The notes below the pieces were generated by a model that worked only from the letters and a program-made list of their open reading frames with translations, did no database searches and had not been told where the DNA came from. The position numbers and the translations under genes are program-made. Shown in pieces: positions 1 to 6,260 of a stretch of 6,829 nt of DNA. Origin of the DNA: SIG220 sp045615545 (GTDB lineage Bacteria > Bacillota_I > Bacilli_A > RFN20 > CAG-826); assembly GCA_045615545.1 (NCBI GenBank), contig JAZLFA010000061.1:1-6829 (forward strand), read 5' to 3'. The first letter of the stretch is position 1. Each line of letters opens with the position of its first letter.

Positions 1-1
1 A

Positions 2-127
2 AAGCCGTGTCCTGAAAATCCTCCGAGCCATCTAGTGGCAATAATATGGAACAGGTACACAGCATATAGAAATTATAGCCTAGAAAGGAGAAGTTATTCA
101 GTCATCAAACTAGGCTTAACTGAATAA
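2..127 (+). other. Open frame running in from the left edge, possible 3' end of an upstream gene
   Basis: This plus-strand frame is open from the window edge for 41 codons and ends in TAA, 10 nt before the dnaB start. If real, it is the C-terminus of a truncated protein ending in residues SVIKLGLTE. I do not recognise it, and it is not the end of ribosomal protein L9, which often precedes dnaB. Against it being coding: Ile is ATA, ATA, ATC with no ATT, Leu is mostly CTA, and two of its four Arg codons are AGG, all unlike dnaB. The first 60 nt are also about 47% G+C, well above the neighbouring genes, and the last codons lie in inverted repeats. The alternative is that the stretch is the 3' part of a structured RNA or an untranslated leader. 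Confidence 0.25.
77..127 (+). promoter_or_regulatory. Overlapping inverted repeats before dnaB (pseudoknot or two-state RNA switch)
   Basis: Two perfect inverted repeats interleave. AGCCTAG (77-83) pairs with CTAGGCT (110-116). TTATTCAGT (94-102) pairs with ACTGAATAA (119-127). The 5' arm of the second stem lies inside the loop of the first and its 3' arm lies outside, so the two form an H-type pseudoknot or are mutually exclusive hairpins. Connecting loops are 10, 7 and 2 nt; the 2-nt loop across a 7-bp stem is tight, which favours alternative hairpins. The purine run AAAGGAG (84-90) is in the first loop. The element ends 10 nt before the dnaB ATG. It matches no riboswitch class I can name. 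The repeats are seen directly; regulation is inference. Confidence 0.45.
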
Positions 128-137
128 TACGAATAAT

Positions 138-1598
138 ATGGGAAATAAGGCTGCGAGTGATTTGCCATTTAACGCTGATGCTGAGAAAGCGGTAATTGGT
201 TCAGCTCTAATTAGTAAAAAGTCATCATTTATTGTTCTTTCTCGTTTGAAGGAAGAAGATTTTTATCTTGGTAAACACAAGATTCTTTATCGCGCTATCA
301 ATAATATTGTTAATAACAAACAAATGACCGCTGATACAGTTACAGTTACAGAAGAGTTACTCAATATTAAAGAACTTGAAAATATTGGTGGTGTTACTTA
401 TTTAAAAGAATGCTGTGACTCAATGGTCACTCTTGATGCATTAAGTTTCTATATTAATTTAGTCCTTGACCAATCTGTTCTTCGATCTATGTTAATGAGT
501 ATTAGAGATATCGATACTCGTTACAGAAGCGAAGATATTCCTAGTGTTAATGATTTTATTATTGAAAGCGAAACTGCATTCCGCAATTCAATTTCTAGAA
601 GAAATATTGTCGACTTTGTTTCTACACATAATATGGCAGATCCAATGAAAAACGATATTATCAAAAGACAAGCTAATGATGAAGACACTATTACTGGTGT
701 CACTACTGGTTTTAATAGATTAAATAGATTAACGCAAGGCTTCCAAGCTGGAGAAGTTACAATTGTTGCTGCGCGTCCTAGTGTTGGTAAAACTGCATTG
801 GCGCTTAACTTTGCATATAATGCCGCTACTCATGGTAGAGTTTCGGTGGGTATATTCTCCATTGAAATGAAGAAAGAATTACTTTTTGAAAGATTAGTAG
901 CCTCTGAAAGTGGTGTATCTTTAAAAAAGATTAGAAGTGGCTTTATGTCAGACAGAGAAAGGGTAGATGTTGGTACCGCTATTACAACAATTGGCCAAAC
1001 AAATATCTATATTGATGATACTTCACAAATTCCTCTTCCTGACTTAATGGCAAAAGCAAGAAAACTTCAAGCTAGCGATCCAAACTTAGGACTACTTGTT
1101 ATTGACTATATTGGATTAATTAATGTCCCTCTAGCAAAAGGTAGTTCTGATAATCGTCAAGAAGCTGTTAGGCAAATTTCTGGCGCTTTAAAGAAACTTG
1201 CAAAAGAAATGAATATCCCTATTATCGTTCTTTGTCAGGTTAGACGTGAAGTTGAAGGAAGAGGCGATAATAAACGCCCAGAGCTTAGTGACTTACGTGA
1301 ATCTGGCGCTATTGAGCAGGATGCTGACGTAGTCATGATGCTTTATCGTGCTGATTACTATAATAATGGCGATGCCCCTAAAAAGAATTCAAATCGAGAG
1401 ATGAGTAAGTATGATCGTGAAAGAGAACTTGCGGCTGCTATGCCAAAAGATAGAGCAGTTTCTTATCTTGAGGTTTTAGTTAAAAAGAATCGTAATGGCC
1501 AAACTGGTGATGCCCCATTATTCTTCTATAAAGATATTGGCAAATTTACCGAACCAGATCAACAATTTGTTGATGCCTATAAAAAAGCAATTGAATAA
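138..1598 (+). CDS. dnaB: Replicative DNA helicase DnaB
   Basis: This is the hexameric 5'-3' helicase that unwinds the chromosome at the fork and recruits primase (called DnaC in B. subtilis). The all-helical N-terminal domain spans about residues 8-150 and includes the typical FNADAEKAVIGSAL stretch. The RecA-like C-terminal domain begins near residue 185. Walker A is ARPSVGKT (212-219), the catalytic Glu lies in SIEM (243), Walker B is LLVIDY (319-324), and RESGAIEQDADVV (387-399) and KNRNG (450-454) are conserved helicase motifs. At 486 aa it is somewhat long for the family. The excess is mostly a charged insert between about residues 409 and 444. The ATG at 138 fits the usual short N-terminus, and an in-frame TAA at 117-119 rules out a much earlier start. 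No Shine-Dalgarno lies at normal distance; AAAGGAG sits 47 nt upstream. It is the first gene of a tightly packed operon, with walJ starting 1 nt after its stop. Confidence 0.97.
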   Translation: MGNKAASDLPFNADAEKAVIGSALISKKSSFIVLSRLKEEDFYLGKHKILYRAINNIVNNKQMTADTVTVTEELLNIKELENIGGVTYLKECCDSMVTLDALSFYINLVLDQSVLRSMLMSIRDIDTRYRSEDIPSVNDFIIESETAFRNSISRRNIVDFVSTHNMADPMKNDIIKRQANDEDTITGVTTGFNRLNRLTQGFQAGEVTIVAARPSVGKTALALNFAYNAATHGRVSVGIFSIEMKKELLFERLVASESGVSLKKIRSGFMSDRERVDVGTAITTIGQTNIYIDDTSQIPLPDLMAKARKLQASDPNLGLLVIDYIGLINVPLAKGSSDNRQEAVRQISGALKKLAKEMNIPIIVLCQVRREVEGRGDNKRPELSDLRESGAIEQDADVVMMLYRADYYNNGDAPKKNSNREMSKYDRERELAAAMPKDRAVSYLEVLVKKNRNGQTGDAPLFFYKDIGKFTEPDQQFVDAYKKAIE

Positions 1599-1599
1599 T

Positions 1600-2352
1600 A
1601 TGTATTTTAATATAGTCGCAAGCGGATCGAAAGGAAATGCAACTTTAGTTGCAAGTCACGATACCTTAATCCTAATTGATTTTGGTATAACTTTGATTCG
1701 CCTTGAAGAAGGACTTAACGAAATACATAAAACACTCAAAGATATTGATGCTGCTATTTTTACTCATGATCATAGTGATCATATTAATGGTTTAAAAGCC
1801 ATTTCACCTAAAAAAATGTATGCATTAAAGGGAACGCTCCCATCTTCATTAAGTAATGTAGTGGAACTATATACACCTTTTAAAATTAAAGATGTGATGA
1901 TTACACCAATTAGAACCAGTCATGATGCCACTAATCCATGCGGTTACGTTTTAGAAGATAATGAAACTAAACTTGTTTATATGACTGACACCGGTATTGT
2001 TCTTGAAGAAGTTTATAACTACATTAATAATCCTGATTATTTAATTATTGAAAGTAATCATGATGTTGGAATGCTAATGAAATCTTCTAGACCACTTGAA
2101 CTTAAAAGAAGAATATTAAGTGAACATGGACACTTATGTAATGAAGATAGTGCTTTTGCCTCTTCAGAAATTATTGGGGAAAGAACTAAGGAAGTTGTAT
2201 TAGCACATCTAAGTGAGGAATGTAACCTTCCTGAAGTTGCTCTTGAAGCATATAGAAAGGTTCTTCAATTTAAAGGAATTAATATTTCCCGTTTTAAGCT
2301 TTGTTGCGCTAATCAATGGGTTTCTTATTTAGGCGGTGCTTATGAAAATTAG
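1600..2352 (+). CDS. walJ: Metallo-beta-lactamase-fold exonuclease, WalJ/YycJ family
   Basis: This 250-aa MBL-fold hydrolase is of the WalJ/YycJ type, cytoplasmic proteins for which 5'-3' DNA exonuclease activity and a mismatch-repair link have been reported. Visible landmarks are the N-terminal strand with SGSKGNAT (8-15), the metal-binding motif THDHSDH (55-61), a histidine in TSHD (108), the bridging aspartate in MTDTG (130), and a final histidine in AHLS (203). The metal set therefore looks complete. I chose the ATG at 1600 over the in-frame ATG at 1495 because the earlier start overlaps dnaB by over 100 nt and adds 35 residues unlike the family; family members begin close to this methionine. 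There is no Shine-Dalgarno, and a 1-nt gap after the dnaB stop suggests termination-reinitiation. It overlaps rlmH by 11 nt. In B. subtilis walJ closes the walRKHIJ operon; no two-component genes are present here. Confidence 0.93.
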   Translation: MYFNIVASGSKGNATLVASHDTLILIDFGITLIRLEEGLNEIHKTLKDIDAAIFTHDHSDHINGLKAISPKKMYALKGTLPSSLSNVVELYTPFKIKDVMITPIRTSHDATNPCGYVLEDNETKLVYMTDTGIVLEEVYNYINNPDYLIIESNHDVGMLMKSSRPLELKRRILSEHGHLCNEDSAFASSEIIGERTKEVVLAHLSEECNLPEVALEAYRKVLQFKGINISRFKLCCANQWVSYLGGAYEN

Positions 2353-2821
2353 AATATTCGCGATCGGCAAAATAAAAGAGGCTTATCTTAAAGAGGGAAT
2401 CCAAGAATACCTTAAGAGATTATCTAGTTATGCTAATGTTGAAATCATTGAAGTTAAAGATGAACCATTAAACGAAAATCCTAATACTTCTGAAATTACA
2501 AAAGCAATTGATATAGAAGGAGAAAGAGTTCTTAAATTACTTAAACTAAATGATTATTTAATTAGTCTTGATTTAGGTAAAAAACAATTAAATAGCGAGG
2601 ATTTTGCAGTATTTTTAAGCAAAAATATTGAAAAATCAGGCGCTAACCTAAGCTTTGTTATTGGTGGTAGTTATGGACTTTGTAACGCTATTAAAAAGCG
2701 TGCTAATGATGCAATTTCATTAAGCGAAATGACCTTCCTACATCAAATGACTAGATTAATTTTGTTAGAGCAAATCTATCGCGCATTTAAAATTAATAAT
2801 AATGAGACTTATCACAAATGA
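2342..2821 (+). CDS. rlmH: 23S rRNA (pseudouridine1915-N3)-methyltransferase RlmH
   Basis: RlmH is a SAM-dependent SPOUT methyltransferase that methylates pseudouridine 1915 in helix 69 of 23S rRNA on assembled 70S ribosomes. The product is 159 aa, the usual length for the family. It opens with MKIRIFAIGKIKEAYLKEGI, keeps the SAM-binding knot FVIGGSYG (105-112), then SLSEMTFLHQMTRLILLEQI (126-145) and YRAFKI (146-151), and ends with the characteristic YHK. A Leu replaces the Pro common before His134. I chose ATG 2342 over GTG 2336 because the family begins MKI and AGGCGG (2331-2336) lies 5 nt before this ATG. It overlaps the end of walJ by 11 nt and shares ATGA with the next gene, so translation is probably coupled on both sides. 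Confidence 0.96.
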   Translation: MKIRIFAIGKIKEAYLKEGIQEYLKRLSSYANVEIIEVKDEPLNENPNTSEITKAIDIEGERVLKLLKLNDYLISLDLGKKQLNSEDFAVFLSKNIEKSGANLSFVIGGSYGLCNAIKKRANDAISLSEMTFLHQMTRLILLEQIYRAFKINNNETYHK

Positions 2822-3159
2822 TTTACGAAGAATTTAAACATTTAAAACAAATTAGTGATCCAATTAATCCTTTCGCAAATTGCTACGAATATGATAGTGG
2901 TGAACGTTTTTACATTGAACCAATCTTTTATACTCAACTTCAAGGTTTTAAAGAACATTGTCCAAAAGATTATCCTCGTATAATTAAGCGTATTGAAGAT
3001 GTGGTGAAACGTAGTAAGTATGTAGTGTTTGTGGGAACCTATGAATTTCCTCAAACTGAAGTAGATGAAAAATATATATTTTTAGAAATTAATGATATTA
3101 CTGATCCACTACAAATTTTTGTAGAAGATAAATCTCGTGGAAGTGATTACGGAGATTGA
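2818..3159 (+). CDS. Hypothetical protein, 113 aa, in the dnaB-walJ-rlmH operon
   Basis: I do not recognise this protein. It is soluble, with no signal peptide and no membrane segment. It is rich in Tyr, Phe and acidic residues, with an amphipathic region around residues 40-66 (QLQGFKEHCPKDYPRIIKRI) followed by alternating hydrophobic stretches (YVVFVGTYEF, KYIFLEIND), suggesting a small alpha/beta domain. It is supported as a gene by its position: its ATG overlaps the rlmH stop as ATGA, its TGA lies 1 nt before the next ATG, and its codon use matches the neighbours. Its own Shine-Dalgarno is poor, so it likely depends on coupling to rlmH. The last codons carry the GGAG Shine-Dalgarno of the transporter gene. 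Function is unknown; a lineage-specific protein is the simplest reading. Confidence 0.78.
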   Translation: MIYEEFKHLKQISDPINPFANCYEYDSGERFYIEPIFYTQLQGFKEHCPKDYPRIIKRIEDVVKRSKYVVFVGTYEFPQTEVDEKYIFLEINDITDPLQIFVEDKSRGSDYGD

Positions 3160-3160
3160 T

Positions 3161-4564
3161 ATGGCAAAGAAATCTCCTGAAGCATTAAGACTAGAACTAA
3201 AGAAGTGGCAAAGAAAAGGTAAATGTAAACCTAATCGTTTTTATTTTATTTACTTAATATTTATTCTTTGTCTTGCTTATATTGTTGATGAACTAGCAAG
3301 CAACATTAATAGCATTATGTCTACTAAAATTATTGATACCTTTTTTAAAGGTACTAATAATAACTTTGTTATCTTTACAACCATTTGCTCAGCGATTAGC
3401 TTTTTCTCGTTCTTTTATAAAGTATTAAGTGATAAATTTGGTCGCAAACCATTTTTAGTAATCAATATCTTTGGCATGGCATTAGGCATGTTTGTTTGCT
3501 TCCTATCAAAAAATATTTATATTTTCTTAATTGGTACTTTATTAATGAACTTTTTTACGCCGTGTGATATGCAGATTCTTTATGTTATTGAAACTTCTTC
3601 GGATAAACATCGTGGTTTCTGGATGACGTTTACCAAAGCCTTTGGAGTTATGGGTGTTGTCTTGATTTCCGCTTTCCGTTCCTGGGCTATTGATACAATG
3701 GGTAACTGGCAATATGTTTTCTTGATTCCAGCCTGCTTTGGTGTTGGTGCTGGTCTCATCTGTTTATTGTTTGTTGATGAAAGCAGAGTTTTTATTCAAA
3801 ACAAGATTTCATATCTAAAGAAAGAAATTAAAAAAGCTGACTATCCTGATGAGGTTGAATCTAAAGAAGAAAAATTAAAAAACAAACAAGGCGGTATTAT
3901 CTCAGCGATTAAATATATGTTGCTTGATAAACCATTAATATGGTTATTTGTTGTCGGATTAATCTTCTCTATTGCTAGCGTTGCAACTGGTAACTATGGA
4001 ATCATTATGCAACCTGCTCCAGATATTGGCATGAGCGATCAAATGGTTACAGATGCGTTATCAATCTATCCATTTGCGTATGCGCTGGTTGAACTTATTA
4101 TTGGTATAATATCCGATAAACTTGGGCGTATTCGTTCAGTGCTTATTTCTGGCGGGGTCACTTTACTTGGTTTCTTATGCTTTGTTGTTGGTAACAAAAT
4201 GATTTGGCCTCCATATTTAATTGGTGCATTACTTGGATTGTTTATTGGTGGATATATGACTAGTATTGACTTACTTAATATTATCTGCGCTGAAAAATCT
4301 CCAACTAACCTCCGTGGATCTATTCTTTCAATTGTAAATGTTAGCTTTAGTGCGGGTTCGTTAATTGGTACGGGTTTGCTTGTTGCTTGTCAATACGCTA
4401 TACCAAATCTTGATGTTGGCTATTTTGCATTAATTGCTATTATCCCGGCACTATTTATAGCGTTACTCTTACTCATTTCTAAAATGCCTGAAACTAATGG
4501 TATGGCTTTAACTTTAAAAAAGAAACTGACGCCGAAAAAGAAAATTGGCTCAAAGAAAAAATAA
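3161..4564 (+). CDS. Major facilitator superfamily (MFS) transporter
   Basis: This is a 467-aa inner-membrane secondary transporter with about 12 predicted helices in two halves. Helices lie roughly at 26-44, 69-88, 97-115, 118-134, 158-176 and 186-205, then a charged cytoplasmic loop (206-255, lysine/glutamate-rich), then 257-277, 300-317, 326-344, 348-368, 391-411 and 420-440. The MFS signature between helices 2 and 3 is SDKFGRKP (90-97), and its echo in the second half is SDKLGRIR (318-325). The C-terminus is a lysine-rich tail (KKKLTPKKKIGSKKK). I chose ATG 3161 because GGAG (3151-3154) lies 6 nt before it; GTG 3137 lies inside the preceding gene without such a site. It begins 1 nt after the 113-aa gene and is the last of the tight operon. 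The substrate cannot be read from the sequence. Confidence 0.9.
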   Translation: MAKKSPEALRLELKKWQRKGKCKPNRFYFIYLIFILCLAYIVDELASNINSIMSTKIIDTFFKGTNNNFVIFTTICSAISFFSFFYKVLSDKFGRKPFLVINIFGMALGMFVCFLSKNIYIFLIGTLLMNFFTPCDMQILYVIETSSDKHRGFWMTFTKAFGVMGVVLISAFRSWAIDTMGNWQYVFLIPACFGVGAGLICLLFVDESRVFIQNKISYLKKEIKKADYPDEVESKEEKLKNKQGGIISAIKYMLLDKPLIWLFVVGLIFSIASVATGNYGIIMQPAPDIGMSDQMVTDALSIYPFAYALVELIIGIISDKLGRIRSVLISGGVTLLGFLCFVVGNKMIWPPYLIGALLGLFIGGYMTSIDLLNIICAEKSPTNLRGSILSIVNVSFSAGSLIGTGLLVACQYAIPNLDVGYFALIAIIPALFIALLLLISKMPETNGMALTLKKKLTPKKKIGSKKK

Positions 4565-4581
4565 AAATAGAATAACAAATT

Positions 4582-4618
4582 TTGATATTGACCCTTATTA
4601 ATATTTATAATAGGGAGG
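4582..4618 (+). promoter_or_regulatory. Candidate promoter and strong ribosome binding site before the lipoprotein gene
   Basis: TTGATA (4582-4587) and TATAAT (4606-4611) are separated by 18 nt and resemble a sigma-A promoter. AGGGAGG (4612-4618) is a strong Shine-Dalgarno, 7 nt from the ATG at 4626. The two readings conflict: transcription starting about 7 nt after TATAAT would begin near 4618 and leave out the Shine-Dalgarno. The ribosome site is the firmer call. The gene may instead be read through from the transporter, since no terminator hairpin is visible in the 61-bp gap. Confidence 0.35.
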
Positions 4619-4625
4619 TTTTAAT

Positions 4626-4988
4626 ATGTTAAATACTGGATTTAGTAAAAAAAGATGTGGATTTGTTCTATTACTATCTTCGCTTTTACTTTGCTCTTGT
4701 AGCTCCAACAATGTTGTTCAAAAGGGATGGGACATGTATGCAGGAGATATGAAAAGTGTTTTAGAACGAGGACTCGTATTAAAGTATTCTTATATCAAAG
4801 AAGAAATAAATTCCGTTTATTACTTTGGTAAATATGGCTCTTATACTGGTCATCAAGGTGCATCGACTTCATTTTATTTTGCCTATGCTGTAGAAGACAA
4901 TTTTGTTTATAGGATTGATGCGTTTACTTATGAAGTTGCTTCTAGTTTAGATACTGCGATAAGAGGCACTTTGATTAATAATGGTTAA
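4626..4988 (+). CDS. Small putative lipoprotein, 120 aa
   Basis: The N-terminus is a lipoprotein signal: basic residues (KKR, 8-10), a hydrophobic core (FVLLLSSLLL) and the lipobox L22-C23-S24-C25, so Cys25 is the likely lipidated residue and the mature protein would be about 96 aa on the outer face of the membrane. The mature part is rich in Tyr and Phe and has no motif I recognise. It could be a small beta-rich domain, but that is a guess. ATG 4626 has an excellent Shine-Dalgarno (AGGGAGG). It follows the transporter gene by 61 nt and is convergent with the minus-strand membrane protein gene across a shared terminator. Function is unknown; a link to the transporter is possible but unsupported. 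Confidence 0.8.
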   Translation: MLNTGFSKKRCGFVLLLSSLLLCSCSSNNVVQKGWDMYAGDMKSVLERGLVLKYSYIKEEINSVYYFGKYGSYTGHQGASTSFYFAYAVEDNFVYRIDAFTYEVASSLDTAIRGTLINNG

Positions 4989-5036
4989 TTTTAGAAGATT
5001 AATAAACTTTAACTATATTTTATTAGTATAAAAAAT

Positions 5037-5069
5037 GGGGCTGCTAAGATGAAGAATCTTAACGGCCCC
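5037..5069. terminator. Bidirectional intrinsic terminator between convergent genes
   Basis: The arms 5037-5050 and 5056-5069 form a 14-position stem with one C/A mismatch and a GAAGA loop; its base is four GC pairs. On the minus strand it is followed by a run of six T (the A-run at 5030-5035), a good terminator for the membrane protein gene. On the plus strand it is followed by TTCTTAATT, a weaker tract that could end the lipoprotein transcript. Confidence 0.85.
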
Positions 5070-5086
5070 TTCTTAATTAATAATTA

Positions 5087-6157
5087 TTATGATTGATATG
5101 CTGGAGATAATTGCTTCATGCTCATCCACATAATTCTCATACCCTCAAAGAGGATATAGAACATAACAGCGTATGATGGAATCGCAAATCCTAACGCCAT
5201 CGCTAAGATACCTGGAGCAATAGATGCCCATGCAGTAATTTTTTCGCACTGCCAGAATTTGAGATAACGATTGAGATTCTTTTTGCCTCTTGTTAGTAAG
5301 AATACTAATAAGCCAAGAAGAATTGTTAAACCAATATAAACACCTAAATAAATTAAAGTTGTTAACATGAATGATTTATTTTTAGCAGTTAAATATGTTT
5401 CATTCATTATTTCCTTAACATTTTCAAATGTTCCTGAAATATATTTATTGGTTGCAAAAGGATCATCTAATGATGAAGGAATATCAAAACCTTCAACTGA
5501 TAATATTCTTTCAAAGAATAATGTGTTAGGAGAGGTATTTAACCAGTCACCACTGAAATTAGTGGATGAAGAAATTGGTACCGTTGTATTGTGCTTAAAT
5601 AAGTAGAAGGCTAAACCGTCTTGATATAAAAGCACTACGGATGGAGAGTAATATAAAGTCCCTTCAGGATCAACATCACTTTTTTCAATGATTGTTCCTT
5701 GAATAAATGATCTTTTAATTAATTTATTAAATAAAAGATTTACTTGATCAGAACTATCACTTCCAGAATAGAAGATTTGTAAATCATATTGATTGCTTTC
5801 ACTATTGTAATAAAAAGTAACAGGTTCCTCTTCAGGAGTAATAATGTATGTAGTTGGCACTAATTTATGTTCCTCGTTAACAATAAAATCTAATCCCTCG
5901 TTATACGCTAACAAAGAAGCACCGGCCATATCTTTATCAAATGAATAATTATATGTTCCGCTAACGTAAGCGCTGCCTTGAGTATTGCTGACAGAAACCA
6001 TTGTTGGAATAATTGGAAGAAATACACTTAAACAAAAAACAATGATTGCGGCCCAAAATGGAAATCCTTTACCAGCATCTATCGCGCAACTATTTGAAAA
6101 TAAGCTACCAAAGATAGTTTTTAAGTTATAGGCTGTTTCTGGTTTCATCTTTTTCAT
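5087..6157 (-). CDS. Membrane protein with large extracytoplasmic domain, DUF1189-like topology
   Basis: Numbering from the ATG at 6157 gives 356 aa. A short basic cytoplasmic N-terminus leads to one helix at about 33-53 (FWAAIIVFCLSVFLPIIP). An extracytoplasmic domain of about 210 residues follows (about 55-265), rich in Ser, Asn, Thr and Tyr. The C-terminus has a helix at about 267-289, a basic loop (RGKKNLNRYLKFWQ) and two closely spaced helices (about 310-344). One helix, outer domain and a C-terminal helical bundle resembles DUF1189 proteins, some annotated as maltodextrin-utilisation proteins; this is topology and style only, and the protein is longer than I expect for that family. The start is uncertain: ATG 6148 and TTG 6196 are in frame and none has a clear Shine-Dalgarno. 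The gene is monocistronic, ends at a strong terminator and is divergent from ssrA. Confidence 0.75.
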   Translation of the reverse strand: MKKMKPETAYNLKTIFGSLFSNSCAIDAGKGFPFWAAIIVFCLSVFLPIIPTMVSVSNTQGSAYVSGTYNYSFDKDMAGASLLAYNEGLDFIVNEEHKLVPTTYIITPEEEPVTFYYNSESNQYDLQIFYSGSDSSDQVNLLFNKLIKRSFIQGTIIEKSDVDPEGTLYYSPSVVLLYQDGLAFYLFKHNTTVPISSSTNFSGDWLNTSPNTLFFERILSVEGFDIPSSLDDPFATNKYISGTFENVKEIMNETYLTAKNKSFMLTTLIYLGVYIGLTILLGLLVFLLTRGKKNLNRYLKFWQCEKITAWASIAPGILAMALGFAIPSYAVMFYILFEGMRIMWMSMKQLSPAYQS

Positions 6158-6212
6158 AACGTTAGATATTTTACGAGAAAATGTTTGTATAAGCAAATAT
6201 TTTATATTTAGT

Positions 6213-6241
6213 TTGCAAGAATCAAGACTCTCTATTATATT
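6213..6241 (+). promoter_or_regulatory. Putative ssrA promoter
   Basis: TTGCAA (6213-6218), a 17-nt spacer and TATATT (6236-6241) fit a sigma-A promoter (4/6 and 5/6 matches to consensus). The predicted transcript start is near 6248, giving a leader of about 13 nt before the mature tmRNA 5' end at 6261, consistent with RNase P trimming. The very AT-rich stretch offers other possible -10 boxes. Confidence 0.5.
6234..6239 (-). promoter_or_regulatory. Possible -10 box for the minus-strand membrane protein gene
   Basis: Read on the minus strand these bases are a perfect TATAAT, placing a transcript start near 6227 and an untranslated leader of about 70 nt to ATG 6157. No good -35 box lies 16-18 nt upstream; that position falls on the 5' end of ssrA. 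The box overlaps the proposed -10 of ssrA, so the two promoters could exclude each other. Confidence 0.3.
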
Positions 6242-6260
6242 ATATATACGCTAATCACAT

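Noticed and set aside
1..137. Known riboswitch, T-box, 6S RNA or RNase P RNA upstream of dnaB
   Set aside because: I compared it by eye with the consensus elements I know for these classes and none was found.
521..703. Minus-strand 60-codon open frame inside dnaB
   Set aside because: It is antisense to a conserved helicase domain with no independent support.
1495..1599. Upstream in-frame start giving a 285-aa WalJ
   Set aside because: It overlaps dnaB by more than 100 nt and adds 35 residues unlike the family N-terminus; the ATG at 1600 fits the MBL-fold start.
2842..3054. Minus-strand 70-codon open frame opposite the 113-aa gene
   Set aside because: The plus-strand gene has operon overlaps on both sides and matching codon use; the antisense frame has neither.
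3137..3160. GTG start for the MFS transporter
   Set aside because: It lies inside the 113-aa gene without a ribosome site, whereas ATG 3161 has GGAG at 6 nt.
5367..5606. Plus-strand 79-codon open frame opposite the membrane protein gene
   Set aside because: It is the shadow of a convincing minus-strand gene and has no family features or upstream context.
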